DNA from: Myripristis murdjan
Taxonomy: Eukaryota > Chordata > Actinopteri > Holocentriformes > Holocentridae
DNA: 64,000 bases
Reading direction: 5' to 3'
NCBI RefSeq assembly: GCF_902150065.1
Contig: NC_043997.1
Location: 26,771,827-26,835,826, forward strand
Positions 19,416 through 30,905 of this stretch are shown piece after piece. Position 1 is the first letter of the stretch; every line of letters starts with the position of its first letter. The notes beneath the pieces are model-generated. The model was not told the DNA's origin and did not search any database. It saw only the letters and a program-made list of their open reading frames with translations. The position numbers and the translations under genes are program-made.

Positions 19416-22066
19416 CTACAGAGCATGGCTCAAGTTCAACAGTCTAACAGCTGCAGGGAAGAAGCTGTTTCTGAGCCTGGTGGTCTTGCTCTGAATGCTC
19501 CTCAGCCGCCTGCCTGAGGGGAGGGGATGAAACAGACTGTGAGCGGGATGGGTGGAGTCCTTCATGATGCGGAGGGCCCTCCCCCTGCATCGTGAGGTGT
19601 AGAGGTCCGAGGTGGTGGGAAGGCTGCTCCCCACAGTCCTCTGTGCAGCCTTAACCACCCTCTGCAGAGCCTTCCTCTCAACAGCAATGCAGCTGCCATG
19701 CCACACGGCGATGCAGGTGCAGAGGACGCTCTCCACCGCACAGTGGTAGAAGCTCCTCAGGACAGAGCTCCCCAGTCCAGCTTTCCACAGCTTCCTGAGG
19801 AAGTAGAGACACTGGTGGGCCTTCCTGACCAGACGGGAAGTGTTGGCACTCCAGGTGAGGTCACTGGATATGTGCACACCCAGGTACCTGAAGCTGGAGA
19901 CCACTTCCACAGCTGCTCCTCCGATGTGCAGGGGAGGGAGAGGGCATTTGCCCCTTCTGAAATCCACCACCATCTCCTTTTTCACGTTGATGCAGAGCTT
20001 TTCACTGCACCACTGCACCAGGTGTTCCACCTCCTCTCTGTATTTGGACTCATTGTTGGTGATGCGTCCCACTACTGCTGTGTCGTCCCAGTTCCCCAGT
20101 GTGAGACTCAGTCCAAGGGAAGAGAGCTTCTGCACCAGGGTCTGTGGAATGATGGTGTTGAAGGCAGAGGAGAAATCCAGGAAAAGCAGATGGACGTAGG
20201 AGTTCCTGCTCTCCAGATGGGTGAGGGCTGTGTGGACCACCGATGAAATGGCGTCATCAGTGGAGCGGTTTTTCCTGTAGGCATATTGATGGGGGTCCAC
20301 AGTGATGTTGATGGAGTCCTTGATGTGGGTCATGACCAGCCTTTCAAAGGACATCATTGTGGAGCACTTGGGGACGGGGACAACTGTGGCAGTCTTTAAG
20401 CAGGTAGGGACAGATGACAGTGACAGTGAGGTGTTAAAGATGTCCGCCAGCACCTCAGACAGCTGGTGTGCACAGTCCCTCAATACCCGCCCTGGGATGT
20501 TGTCAGGGCCTGCAGCTTTGCGGGATTGATTCCTTGGAGGGTCTTCCTCACATCTGCTGTGGTCACACTGAGGGGCGTGTCGCCAGGTGGTGGTGTGAGT
20601 CTGGTGCTGGGGGTGGGGGGGGTGGGGGGTGGGGTGGGGCAGGGTTCTCAAAGTGGGCGTAGAAGTGGTTGAGTGCATCTGGCAAGGAGGGGTCCCTTGG
20701 GCATTGTGCGTCCCTGATGTTGTAGTCTGTGATGCACTTGATGCCCTTCCACATGCGCCGGGGGTCGTTGGTGGTGAAGTGACCCTGGATTTTCTGGGCG
20801 TATGTGGCTTTAGCCCTCGCAGTCAGTCCCTTCCTCACCTCTCTGAGTGCTGATGCATCACCTGCCCTGAACGCAGCGTCCCTAGCTTTCAGCAGCGCTC
20901 TCACCTCAGCATTCAGCCAGGGTTTCTGGTTCGGATAGCAGGTTACTGTCCTAGTGGTGGTGACATCATCGGCACACTTGGAGATGAGGCCGAGGACGGA
21001 GGAGGTGTATTCCTCCAGGTCCACCTCTCCCTCATATGTAGCTGCCTCTCTGAAGACCTGCCAGTCTGTGCACTGAAAACAGTCCTGGAGCACAGAGGCT
21101 GCATCCCTGGGCCACACAGTGACTGTCTTCTTTGTTGGCCTGATCCATCTCAGCAGGGGGCCGTATGTTGGCACCAGCAGGATGGAGATGTGGTCGGAGA
21201 GGCCAAGATGGGGGCGGGGAAGAGCTCTGTACGCACTGTGAATGTTGCTGTACACACAGTCCGGAGTGTTATCTCCCCGTGTAGGAAAGGTGACATGCTG
21301 GTAAAATCTGGGCAGAGTGTCCGTCAGTTTCACGTGATTGAAGTCCCCTGCAACCACATAAAACGCCTCCGGGTGCTTTGTTTGCAGCGAGCTAACGGTG
21401 TCGTGTAGCTCCTTTAATGCTTCGTTAGCATTAGCACCCGGCGGGATGTAAACAATGGTGACGAACACCACGGCGAACTCTCGTGGCAAATAGTACGGCT
21501 GACATCTCACAGTCATCAGTTCTATCGCCTCAGAGCAGTAGCTTTTAACCAGTCCACAGTTTGTACACCAACCTTCATTCAGTCCTCCTCCCCGTGTTTT
21601 CCCCGACTGGTGGTCACGGTCCGCTCGGAAAAGCTGTAGGCTGTCCATATGGAAGGCTGAGTCCAGCATGCTGTTGTTAAGCCAGGTTTTCGTGAGGCAA
21701 AGAACAGCACAGTTCCTCATCTCTGTAGAAACACAGACGTAACGAGTCCACTTTATTATCCAGTGAGCGGATGTTGGCCAGAAAGAGAGTTGGAATCGGC
21801 GGTCTGCTAGCCTTTAGCTGGGCTAGTGCACCTGCCCGCTTTCCTCTCTTCTGTTTACGGGCACACCGTTTCCTCTTGCCCACTGCTTCCCGTACTCTAC
21901 TGTGCCACTCCATTGTTCTGAGGAGGCGCTTTCTTCCGAGTGCAGATTTCAGCTCCGGTGAAATTGTAGTAACCGAACTGTCTCTGATGACCATCAGTTC
22001 GATTGAGCTGTACTTAACATGCAAGTTTAGCACTGAACTAGTGCTAAAAGTGGCCTCAAAGGTCAA
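19416..22066 (-). pseudogene. L2-type ORF with endonuclease and RT, broken
   Basis: Order: basic N-terminus (RKRCARKQKRGKRAG), endonuclease start (LANIRSLDNKVDSL), then after a frame break near 21700 the endonuclease proper: LTKTWL (normally ETWL), VVAGDFN, GLSDHISIL. A proline run (about 20605-20640) precedes another frame break, then [26 protein letters not shown], and a C-terminus ending AVRLLNLSHAL. The RT jumps in frame from LTLGNW to DDTAVVG near 20088. That removes about 45-50 residues, including motif B and the first half of motif C. Inactive. Confidence 0.85.
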
Positions 22067-22100
22067 GGCTTAATCCCGGGAGCTCGAGGAGCCACTGCAA

Positions 22101-22111
22101 GCCGCCATCTT
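22101..22111 (-). promoter_or_regulatory. YY1-type motif at LINE 5' end
   Basis: AAGATGGCGGC on the minus strand, the consensus core for YY1, within about 15 bp of the apparent 5' end of LINE B. A YY1 site at the same place positions transcription starts in mammalian L1. The role here is inferred. Confidence 0.5.
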
Positions 22112-22127
22112 GTCATACTATTACAGG

Positions 22128-22129
22128 TA

Positions 22130-22187
<58 letters not shown>

Positions 22188-22228
22188 ACACACACATATA
22201 TGTGTGTGTGTGTGTGTGTGTGTATAAT
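22128..22228. repeat. (TA)n/(TG)n microsatellite
   Basis: About 100 bp of TA followed by CA/TG dinucleotides, directly beyond the 5' end of LINE B. Confidence 0.95.
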
Positions 22229-22653
22229 ATTTACTCGATGATGGTTTAATAATTTTATATTAGTTTTTACCTATTTTTTGGGTCCCCTGTCAGGCAAGGG
22301 CCCTTGGAATTGTCCTAACTTTTCCCCCATATACAGCGCCCCTGTTTACAGTTAATGTGAGTTAATGAAAATGGAAAAAAGACACTTTAGAGCAGGAACT
22401 GTTTTAAAATAGATTTCATTCGACATTTATGATGGACTTGTTGAACAATTGCCCTGTACATGTGTGAAGGCTGGTTTATTTTTCTGTGGGGATCTTCAGT
22501 TGGAGTACTCATCACTATCTGTCCACCTCACCTCATCTGTCTTCATTCATCCACATCTCCATCCAAGTCACCGCTTCACCTTCATCCAAGGGAACATCTT
22601 CACCTCCGTTCAAACAACACTGCGACTGACATCTGGGATTGGTGTGGGACATT
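22229..22653. other. Possible right end of an older element, then spacer
   Basis: 22275-22345 (GGGCCCTTGG to CAGCGCCCCTG) is similar, inverted, to 15827-15850 (GGGGCGCTGCC, TTGGGCCCC). The rest is unremarkable. Confidence 0.4.
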
Positions 22654-22800
22654 CAACTCAACTCAACTTTATTCATTATGTCCCCCATAGGGGGCGATTA
22701 GTTTTGCAGTCGACAAGAACATACAAATGACACGAGCGAGTAACAGACATGTACAATAGCACAAACCACAGTATCATCAGGGCAGGAATGGTGATCCGTC
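22654..22800 (-). mobile_element. LINE 3'-end fragment
   Basis: The plus strand reads CAACTTTATTCATTATGTCC then CCATAGGGGG, the antisense of a fish LINE 3' UTR tail type. No coding part is left. Confidence 0.5.
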
Positions 22801-22972
22801 ATGCACAACCATAGTCACCAACAGAAGATGGACTTCCGGTATGATGGCGTGCTAGGGTAGACGTGCAGAGGGGAGCTCCCAAGCATTGTTGACTTTATTT
22901 CGACAGTTACGCCTATAAAGTGACTTTAACTTTACACCAACGACCCCCTTTTTTACTAAATACACGACAGGG

Positions 22973-23669
22973 ATGTTGGAAGGCAAGGGCAAGAAAGACA
23001 AAACAGCGGTTAAGAATCCTGAAGAGGGACGCACTACACGTGCAACAATGTCCGAGCCGCTAACACTAGCCATGTTGGTGAAGGAACTGGAAAAGAACCG
23101 CACTAATATTACAGAGGAGCTGACAAATCTAATCAAGACCTTACTTTCATCAATACAGACGACACTGGAATCTGTTAAACTCAAAGTTGAGTCATGTGAG
23201 TCCCGCTTTAGTGAGGCAGAGGTTGCCCTCTCGGACAACAGTGACAGGATTGCCACGCTGGAGACTAGCGTAACGGAGCTCGAGTCCACCGTGTTGGACC
23301 TCAAGAAAGAAAACAACGGTCTGAGAGACTTGTTGGACAGGTATGAGAATAGAGCGAGACGAGTGAATCTCAGGGTCCTGGGGGTCGGGGAGGACAGCGA
23401 GCAGGGACAATGTCCCCTGAAGTTCATGTCTGAACTTTTAGTCAAAGTGCTGGATGATGAAAGCCTCACCAAACCTCCAGAATTGGAAAGATGCCACAGA
23501 GCACCCATGCCTAAGCCCAGTCCTAATGCACGTCCGCGGCCGTTCATCCTCTGTTTCCACCGATTTCAGGAGAGGGAACGTGTCCTCCAATTGTACATTG
23601 GCAATAAAGAAACGTCAGCCCTTCTATGAGGGTAAGAAAATTTTTATCTTCCCGAACACGCAGAGCTAA
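22973..23669 (+). pseudogene. L1 ORF1 protein, frameshifted near its end
   Basis: Starts MLEGKGKKDKTAVKNPEE. Residues about 25-125 form a long heptad-rich coiled coil (LETSVTELESTVLDLKKENN). Then comes the RRM-like region with ENRARRVNLRVLGV and PRPFILCFHRFQERERVLQL. The first frame stops at 23629; KKRQPFYEGKKIFIFPNTQS follows in another frame to 23669, so one frameshift separates the RNA-binding domain from its end. ORF1p of L1-type elements binds RNA as a trimer. This copy is shorter than usual because the C-terminal segment is lost. Confidence 0.8.
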
Positions 23670-24954
23670 ACTGGTGAATGGTATGGACGGTGGGCTGCTG
23701 TGACTGATATCTACAGGGACTTTTCACCCAGCGAAATACACTCGGTCATAAGTTTCTTCCCATCAGTTTCATCCCATCCCAGCAAGTCATGTTACCACGG
23801 CAGCGGATTACTATGACGACAGAACATTGCAAGTGTTGATGACAATAAATATAAGGTGATATAGGCTACTCTATATGATTACACTACAATCTCTCCATTT
23901 AAAAGAACGTTATTACAATGAATAAATGGGATGCTCTCTGAGAGGAGGGTTACCGATGTTATTTTATTTTATTTGAAATTTTATTCATTATCCTTGAATA
24001 TCATTTCAGTGTGTAGGGTAGACTATTTAGATTTATATATAGCCTAACACTGACTATTCGTAATTCATTCCATTTTGTTTTATTGTTTAATTTTTATTTC
24101 ATACTGACAAGTGCCTCTACGATCTGATTAAAACCAATATGATCATTACAATTAATAAGTGAGACGCTCCCTGCCAGCGTTGTTTTTGTTTTTATTTGTT
24201 GTTTATTTTATTCATCCTCTCTAAAGGGCACTTTCATTTTGTTTTATAGGCTAACCTATTTTTATTTCAAATAGAATGGCAATGACCTGTTGGGTGATTT
24301 TGGTTGAATTATTTTTATACGGTGACTAGTTAACTCAGATAAAAGTTTTAGGCTAGTTAGTGTCTGGTCGGTGATCATTGCAGCATTGCCGTCTCTAACA
24401 GGCGAAATCAGGAGTAAAGAAACGTTTCCATTGCAGTGGTATTATAACGACATTTTTGTATCGTTATTTGTTTGGTTATGTTTATTTTTTGGAGGGTTAT
24501 TTCATTGGTTACCTCTGTACGGAGTTTGGCCGCATTGTTGATGTTGGATGTGCTCTGGTTACTTACTGTGCCGGAGCATAGCCAACATGACAGAGTTCTA
24601 GGTACCGTGGTGAACCACAAGAGGGCGATGTCATCCTATAATATGGGCTTTATGACCTGAACCAAACGCCCCTACTTCATTTTATTTTAATTATTACTAT
24701 ATTTATTGTGGTTCTCTTTCTTTTCTTGTCTTTTCTTTAGGCTTATATTTACATTATATTTGACATTCTATCTTAAGAAGTAAACACTGGAGAGTTCTCC
24801 CAGGGAGAGTAGATAGGTTAGAGTATGGCTAGAAGGAAGTTAAGTGTTTATCACAGATGGGGGTGGGGGGTGGGGTGGTGGGGGGGGGGATCTTTTTGTT
24901 TGTTAGATTGTTACATCTCAGGATTACATCATATCTTAATTAGAGGTTACCAGG
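23670..24954 (+). other. Inter-ORF part of LINE C
   Basis: About 1.3 kb without coding sequence, longer than typical between L1 ORFs, so it may hold unrecognised insertions. A G-rich tract lies at 24859-24889. Confidence 0.5.
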
Positions 24955-27900
24955 ATAGCTAACTACACTATATTATCACTTAATGTTACAGGGTTAAATT
25001 CACCATTCAAGTGTACAAAAGTCTTGGACCTTTTGAAAAGAAAAAACGTTGTCCCATTTAAAACCAGCCGATGCTCGACGTATGCAAAACAAACACTACA
25101 AAATGGTGGCATCTTCGGGGGATGCATCAAAAACCAAAGGGGTTATGATTTTAATGAAACATAATTTAAATGTGGCAATTGAGAAAATTAGTTCAAATAA
25201 TTCAGGGAGATTGTCTTACTGTGGAGTCTCTATACAAAGTAGCCTTTGTAAGCATACATGCCCCCACAACCGTTGATCCATCCCACTTTCCTTGGTTAAC
25301 TAAAGAGTTGTTGAGTCTCTCTAACTATGCACTTATTGTAGGATCTGACATGAATACATTTTTTGATTGTAATCTAGATAGGTCTAATCCATCTATCACG
25401 CACACACAAGCTTTATCCTCTGAATCTTTAAAAATTTTTTGTTAAGGATGTAAATCTGGTGGATACAGAGGAGGGGGATACAGAACCCTACTACGAGAGA
25501 TTACACATACTTTTCCCCAAATCATAAAATGTTTTCAAGAATAGATTATATTTTATCCACACCAGACTTGATTCCAACTGTGGATAATGTTGAATTTTTA
25601 CCTCGTAGCATTTCTGACCATAACGCAATAATGACCTCATTTTATTTAGATTTTCTGCACCGTCCAGGTGGAGGTTCAATACAACTCTTCTTAAAAACTA
25701 AGAATACCTCTCACAAGTGACACCTAAACTTGAAGAATTCATTAATATTAATAAAGATTCAGTTTTAGATAAAGCAATAGTATGGTCAGCAATTAAAGGC
25801 TTTCTGCGTCATAATGCAATCGGTTTTGCATCTCATCTTAAAAAGTGTAGAATACAAAAGATTACCCAGTTGGAACAAGCATGTAGCAACTTAGAGAGGG
25901 AGCTTAAAGACAGTTATAGCAATGAGGTGGAAGCAAAGCTTAAGTTAGCAAGGATAGAGCTAGATAATTTACTGAGGCACAGGGTTGAATTTATGATGCA
26001 TATTACTAAGCATAGATATTACACCGATGGCAGTAAACCAAGCCGTCTCCTTGCATTAACACTGAAACGGCAAGAAAACGGATTCAATATTCCATCAATA
26101 AATTGTCCGATGAAGGGACTGGTTTCTAAAACAGCCGATATAAATAATGCCTTTACGTCATTTTTTGAGAACCTATACTCCTCAGAAGACCAATTTTCAC
26201 AGAAATTATTTGATTCTTTTTTTGACAATTTGAATTTGCCTACACTATCTGACGATGAATCTAAAAATCTGGATGCCCCTATAACATTAGATGAATTACA
26301 CACAGCAGTTAAACTAACCAACAGAGGGCACTCTCCAGGGATTGATGGGATCCCAGCTGAGCTGTATCTAGAACTATGGAGTATTTTGGGTCCAATTTGG
26401 TTGGATACTATCAATTCAGCTATAGAAAAGGGTTATTTCCACAAAGATCTCAATAGAGCGCTGATTTCAGTACTTCATAAACCTGGAAAGGATCCTCAGA
26501 ATTGCTCAAGTTATTGCCCTATATTGCTGATTAATGCGGATATCAAAATTTATTCTAAAGTTATTGCTATGCGTTTAGAAAGGGTTATTGGGAAATTAAT
26601 TAATCCAGACCAAACTGGTTTTGTTAAAGGACGGATGGCATCAGATAATGTTTGCCGGCTTTTACATGTTATCTCTGAAACAAAGAAAACAGGCTTAGCC
26701 TGTGGACTTTTATTTCTTAATGCAGAAAAAGCATTCGACCGCTTGGAATGGAGATATTTGTGGAATGTCCTAGAAAAATTCAAATTTGATCCAAATTTTA
26801 TTAAAATGATACAGGTATTATATTCTAATCCCTCTGCCAGGGTTATCACAGCTGGGCACTTTTCCGATCTTTTATATATATATATCGCAGTTCTAGGCAG
26901 GGTTGCCCAGCATCACCTTCTATCTTTAATTTATCGCTCAAACCATTAGCCCGGTATATACGGCAAAGCACATTAGTAGCTCCAATTAAAATAGGATCTA
27001 CATCACGCTCCATTTCCATGTATGCTGATGATACACTTGTATACCTCTCCGATATACAACGATCCCTCCCGAATGTGTTAAAAATCATTGAACATTTTGG
27101 AACATTATCTGGTTACAAGATAAACTATTCTAAATCAATTCTAATACTGCTGAACATAAACCTGAACACCCAACCTTGTATACCAGTGGCACAAAAGGCT
27201 GTGTATTTAGGTATAGAGATTAGCCCCTGTATCCAGACAATAGCAAGAAATAATTATTCATTTCTCATGAAAAAAGTTGAGAATGGTCTTGTGAGATGGG
27301 CAGCACTCCCATCATCAATGCCTGCCCGTATTGCTACAGTTAAGATAAACGTCCTCCGCCGTATAAACTTTATAAGTTCTATGCTTCAATTACCAACCCC
27401 ATCAGGTTACTGGAAGAAACTTGACTTAAAATTAAGAAAATTCATTTGGAATGGGAAGAAACCTCGCATTAAATGGTCAACCTTACAACGGGACAAACCT
27501 CAGGGCAGATGGGCTTACCCGAATTTTAAGTTATATCATTGGGCTTTTGTATTACGTTATTCAAAATATTGGTTTGATGCAGAATTACATTCACCTTGGA
27601 AAACATTAGAGCAGGAACTGGTTCACCCTCTAAGACTTAGTGATGTGGCTTTCTCTGGACTAAAACACAAGAAGTGTTTCTCACAATTGGACCAATTGTA
27701 TCATACACAATACAAACCATGTTGAATGTGGAGAAATTTGTGGGTTTCAAATCAAAATGGCATACACACTCTCCTATTTGGCATAATGCAAATTTATTGA
27801 CAGGTGGTGAGCCATTTATTTCACAAATATGGGCCCAACATGGCATCTGAACATTGGGAGATATCTCAGGTCAAAATTCAATTTTAGACTTTCCTGAGTT

Positions 27901-28621
27901 TCTCTACTTCAGAATAAGGTCAGCACTTAATTCACTTAGGGTTCCTTGGGGATCTGAACTAACTAATCACCCTATAGTATCTCTGATGGAGAGAGCACCC
28001 CAAAAGAAAACAGTCTCTTACATTTATGACAGCCTCATGTCACACACTCCTGCAGAATCACCTGAACGCAGATTACGGGAGGCCGATATACCTTTAGGAA
28101 CAGAGACAATTAATTTGGATACTGTATGGGATAATGTCTTTGGGGCATCTAAAAACCCAAATCACCAGTTAATCCACTACAAGATTTGTTACAGGACTTA
28201 CTTAACACCGCGAAAAAGGCATTTGATGGGTTTGGCTCCCAATCCTTACTGTACACTTTGTAGTCAGGGTGTTGTGGGTACATTGATGCATGTCCTGTGG
28301 GAGTGTCCAGATGTATGAAGATTTTGGATTAATGTTGTGGATAAAGTGTCTGGTCTGGTGGGAAAGAGATTCCCTCTGGAACCTGCTCTTATTTTAAATG
28401 ATGACTCCAGGTTCAAGATCACTGAGACAAAATGTAAGCTTTGGTTGGCTAGCATGACTGCAGCAAAGAAAATTATAGTCTTGAGATGGCTTCCACCACA
28501 CCAATTATCAATAAAACATTGGCTACAAACTCTTCTTGATGTGATTTATCTGGAGTGGTCGTCAGCTAGGATTAATAATGCTAAACCAAGAACATTAGAC
28601 ATGTGGAAAAAAGCCACAGAG
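24955..28621 (+). pseudogene. L1-like ORF2 (endonuclease-RT), broken
   Basis: Endonuclease: SLNVTGLNSPFKCTKVLDLL, then a break that removes the usual catalytic LQET motif, KPADARRMQNKHYKMV, IVGSDMNTFFDCNLDR and, in another frame, RIDYILSTPDL and SDHNAI. RT from 25717: [33 protein letters not shown], motif [14 protein letters not shown] (Asn where the catalytic Asp should be), then a break, motif C MYADDTLVYL at 27018, thumb and C-terminal parts to 27725, and a CTLC...H...C zinc-knuckle-like end near 28250-28312. At least five frame breaks. Confidence 0.85.
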
Positions 28622-28625
28622 GATA

Positions 28626-28802
28626 TTGGGATGTTTAATTTTAGCCACTGGGACAATTGTGCTGTTTTTCCAGCACTTTGGCACCCTCTGCTGATTGATT
28701 GACATCTGAAATATGTAAAAGAAGATGGGGCCTAACTGATCAGCACAGGTATGAAGCAAACGGCCACAAATATTGTCAGGTCCAGGGCTCTTCCTGACAT
28801 TA
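28626..28802 (-). mobile_element. Rex1/L2-like LINE fragment with empty ISL2EU site
   Basis: Minus strand: the RT segment KSPGPDNICGRLLHTCADQ through KCWKNSTIVPVAKIKHP without interruption. It is the inverted partner of 41355-41499 joined to 48538-48555, where an ISL2EU transposon sits between the codons for T and V. Position 28650-28665 is the unfilled target (CAATTG). Confidence 0.85.
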
Positions 28803-28863
28803 GTCTTTTTAACCCTCCAATTCTGTTCATTATTTTGACTATAACAAATACTCAGATGAAACG

Positions 28864-28946
28864 TATTGTCTGTCTGTGTGTGTGTCTCTGTCTGTCTCTC
28901 TCTCTCTGTCTGTCTGTCTCTGTGTGTGTGTCTGTCTGTCTCTCTC
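28864..28946. repeat. (TCTG)n/(TC)n microsatellite
   Basis: Mixed TCTG, TG and TC tract inside arm 1. Frames over it are low-complexity. Confidence 0.95.
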
Positions 28947-29285
28947 TGTTATGTTTATGAATTAGCTGAACTAATGCTTCTTAATAAATTATGTTACATG
29001 AATGAAGGCTGTATTTTTTTCTCATTTCATCTGATTTCACCTGTTACCTGCTGTGTGTGTGACTTCACATGGGATTTTATAATAAATGTATGACTATACT
29101 CCATTGTCTTTTCAAGAGTAGTGCATATCTCATGATGTCAATCATCTAGATTTCTAAATATTTACACCTGTCCGTGTAGTAAATCATTTGCTTCAGTTTA
29201 CAACAGTATTGGTCTTTGATGGCAGAAAAAAAGAAAAAAACTCGCCTATTGTGGAAAGCAAAAACATCATATATATATATCTCTG

Positions 29286-29585
29286 CTAGTTTTTAAATGC
29301 ACCTGGTATTCCCAAATTGTTGGACTCTCTCCATGATTGGGCTTTTTTAATGAGATCACGGTAGGACTGTAGTCTGGTGTCCCACAGCTCTGCACACAGA
29401 GAGACAGCCACAGTGATACTTTCCTCCATTGTTGTTTTGCTGTTCTGCCAAAATCCGCCAGATTTTTTTGTCATTCCACTATTATCTCCAAAGTAAAAAT
29501 TTTTCAACTTGGGTGTAGTGTGTACAGGCACCAGCCTCGCGCTGCGCTCAGTGCAGACCGGTACGCTCTTGTGCCCCACATACAC
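29286..29585 (-). pseudogene. MADF-like (Harbinger accessory protein) exon remnant
   Basis: Minus-strand sequence MEESITVAVSLCAELWDTRL, QSYRDLIKKAQSWRE has the spacing of a MADF/Myb-SANT-like domain, of the kind carried by the second protein of PIF/Harbinger transposons. The frame ends at NNLGIPG followed by GGTGCATT, a possible splice donor. The partner arm keeps only the C-terminal half. The domain call is by pattern and moderate. Confidence 0.45.
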
Positions 29586-29689
29586 AATGAATGGCTGCGC
29601 TGCCCGAGGTCTGCGCCGTGTACATGCTATGTGAAAGCCGCTTTAGAGTGTTGCACCACTGGAAATGGCAGTCAGTTTTGTTGATCTAC

Positions 29690-30854
29690 GGTGAAAACGG
29701 CAAGTTCGAAAGGTCAACCAGCAATTAAGGCAGCAGTGCCATTAGTGCATAAAAATATCAATGAAAATATTGCAAACCAAAGGCAACAATGCCAGTGGTG
29801 CCTGAAAATATATATGTCCGTACTGTGGGAAACGATGAAAGCTTTCATAAGAGGGGAGATTATCTCCTACAGGGCCCATCAGAAGAACCCTAGGAGAGAG
29901 AAATTGGTCAAGTTATCCCAGCGCATTGCACTTTTAGATGCTCTACATGCAACCTCGAAAACTACCAGATACTTATAAAGAGTGAATGTCCATTTATTCT
30001 TTTTTTTCTTTCTAACCGAGACTGTTGTGTTATTGTGGGGTTATGGGATGTTTCTTTGTTAATGTTTGTTTTGTCTATATAAAATGAACAAAAACCAATA
30101 AACATAATATTGAAAAAAAAAAAAAAAAAGAGTGAATGTCCTTGCAAACAGAATAGAATCTTATCATGTCTCACTATACCACTGAACTTTTACTGCACTC
30201 AAGATCCCAATTTTATGAGTAGGGAGACAGAACTGGTAGGCTCTTGGCTCATGGGTTGCGACAAATATCTGCATCTCAATCCCCCAAATTGAAACCAGTA
30301 CAGGAGTAACATCAGACCCTTTAAAAATAAATAGAACTTTTATGGATTTTTATAAATCGTTACATTAATCTGATTTCTCGCATGGCCCCCCAGATCTGGT
30401 CTCCTTCTTTGATCAAATTAATATTCCTACTCTGGATCAGGAAGTGGCGGAGGAATTTGAGCGTCCTATCACATCAGGTGAACTTGAGGCGGCAGCTAAA
30501 TCATTACAAAGTGGTAAGAGCCCGGGCCCAGATGGCTTTCCAGACGACTTTTATAAGACATTCTGGAAGCATTTAGCCCCACACCTGTTAGAGATGTTTA
30601 CATTTAATTCAGGCACACTTCCCCAAACTTTAAATCAGGCCTGCATCTCGCTCCTCTTAAAAAAAGGTAAAGATCCGTTACAGTGTGGTTCATATTGTCC
30701 TATTAGTTTGTTAAATGTAGATTTCAAACTATTGTCTAAATTGCTGGCCAGGCGCTTAGAAATCGTTCTTCCCTCACTTGTATCCCAGGATCAAACCCGG
30801 TTCATTCACAATTGGCACTCTTTTTTTTTAATCTCAGGAGTGTATTTAATATGA
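29690..30854 (+). pseudogene. Second L1-like ORF2 fragment (LINE D)
   Basis: Linker part VLWETMKAFIRGEIISYRAH (29830-29890) typical of L1 between endonuclease and RT, then RT from 30444: SLQSGKSPGPDGFPDDFYKT, KKGKDPLQCGSYCPISLLN and RRLEIVLPSLVSQDQTRFI. Ends at a (CA)n tract at 30859 before motif A. Interrupted by a 135-bp retro-insert at 29992-30126. Several frame breaks. Confidence 0.75.
29992..30126 (+). mobile_element. 5'-truncated LINE tail with poly-A and 15-bp TSD
   Basis: A 3' UTR-like piece ending AATAAACATAATATTG plus about 17 A, flanked by AAAGAGTGAATGTCC at 29977-29991 and 30127-30141. The inverted arm at 40217-40234 has the single uninterrupted target, which confirms insertion. 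Source family not identified; L1-like is likely from the poly-A tail and long duplication. Confidence 0.9.
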
Positions 30855-30856
30855 TT

Positions 30857-30858
<2 letters not shown>

Positions 30859-30903
<45 letters not shown>
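30859..30903. repeat. (AC)n microsatellite
   Basis: About 45 bp of AC repeat truncating the L1 fragment. Confidence 0.95.

Positions 30904-30905
<2 letters not shown>

Larger units (their letters stand above)
19180..22115 (-). mobile_element. L2-type LINE, near full length (LINE B)
   Basis: Minus strand, about 2.9 kb. The 5' end is preserved and contains AAGATGGCGGC (22101-22111). ORF pieces run 22066 to 19416, then a short 3' UTR to about 19180 against a microsatellite. Similar to LINE A but a different subfamily judging by sequence divergence, and not a tandem duplicate. Confidence 0.8.
22830..28621 (+). mobile_element. L1/Tx1-like LINE, degenerate (LINE C)
   Basis: About 5.8 kb with a 5' region, ORF1 (22973) and ORF2 (about 24955-28621). 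The C-terminal end of ORF2 is cut at about 28621, where sequence of a minus-strand Rex1/L2-like LINE begins without a poly-A tail, so the junction is a rearrangement or later insertion. Many frame breaks in ORF2 indicate an old copy. Confidence 0.85.
28626..30173 (+). repeat. Inverted-duplication arm 1
   Basis: Matches the reverse complement of 40184-41499 (plus 48538-48555) over nearly its whole length. Differences: the (TCTG)/(TC) tract is 83 bp here against about 314 bp in arm 2; about 258 bp (29421-29678) is absent from arm 2; and a 135-bp retro-insert (29992-30126) is absent from arm 2. Confidence 0.9.
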
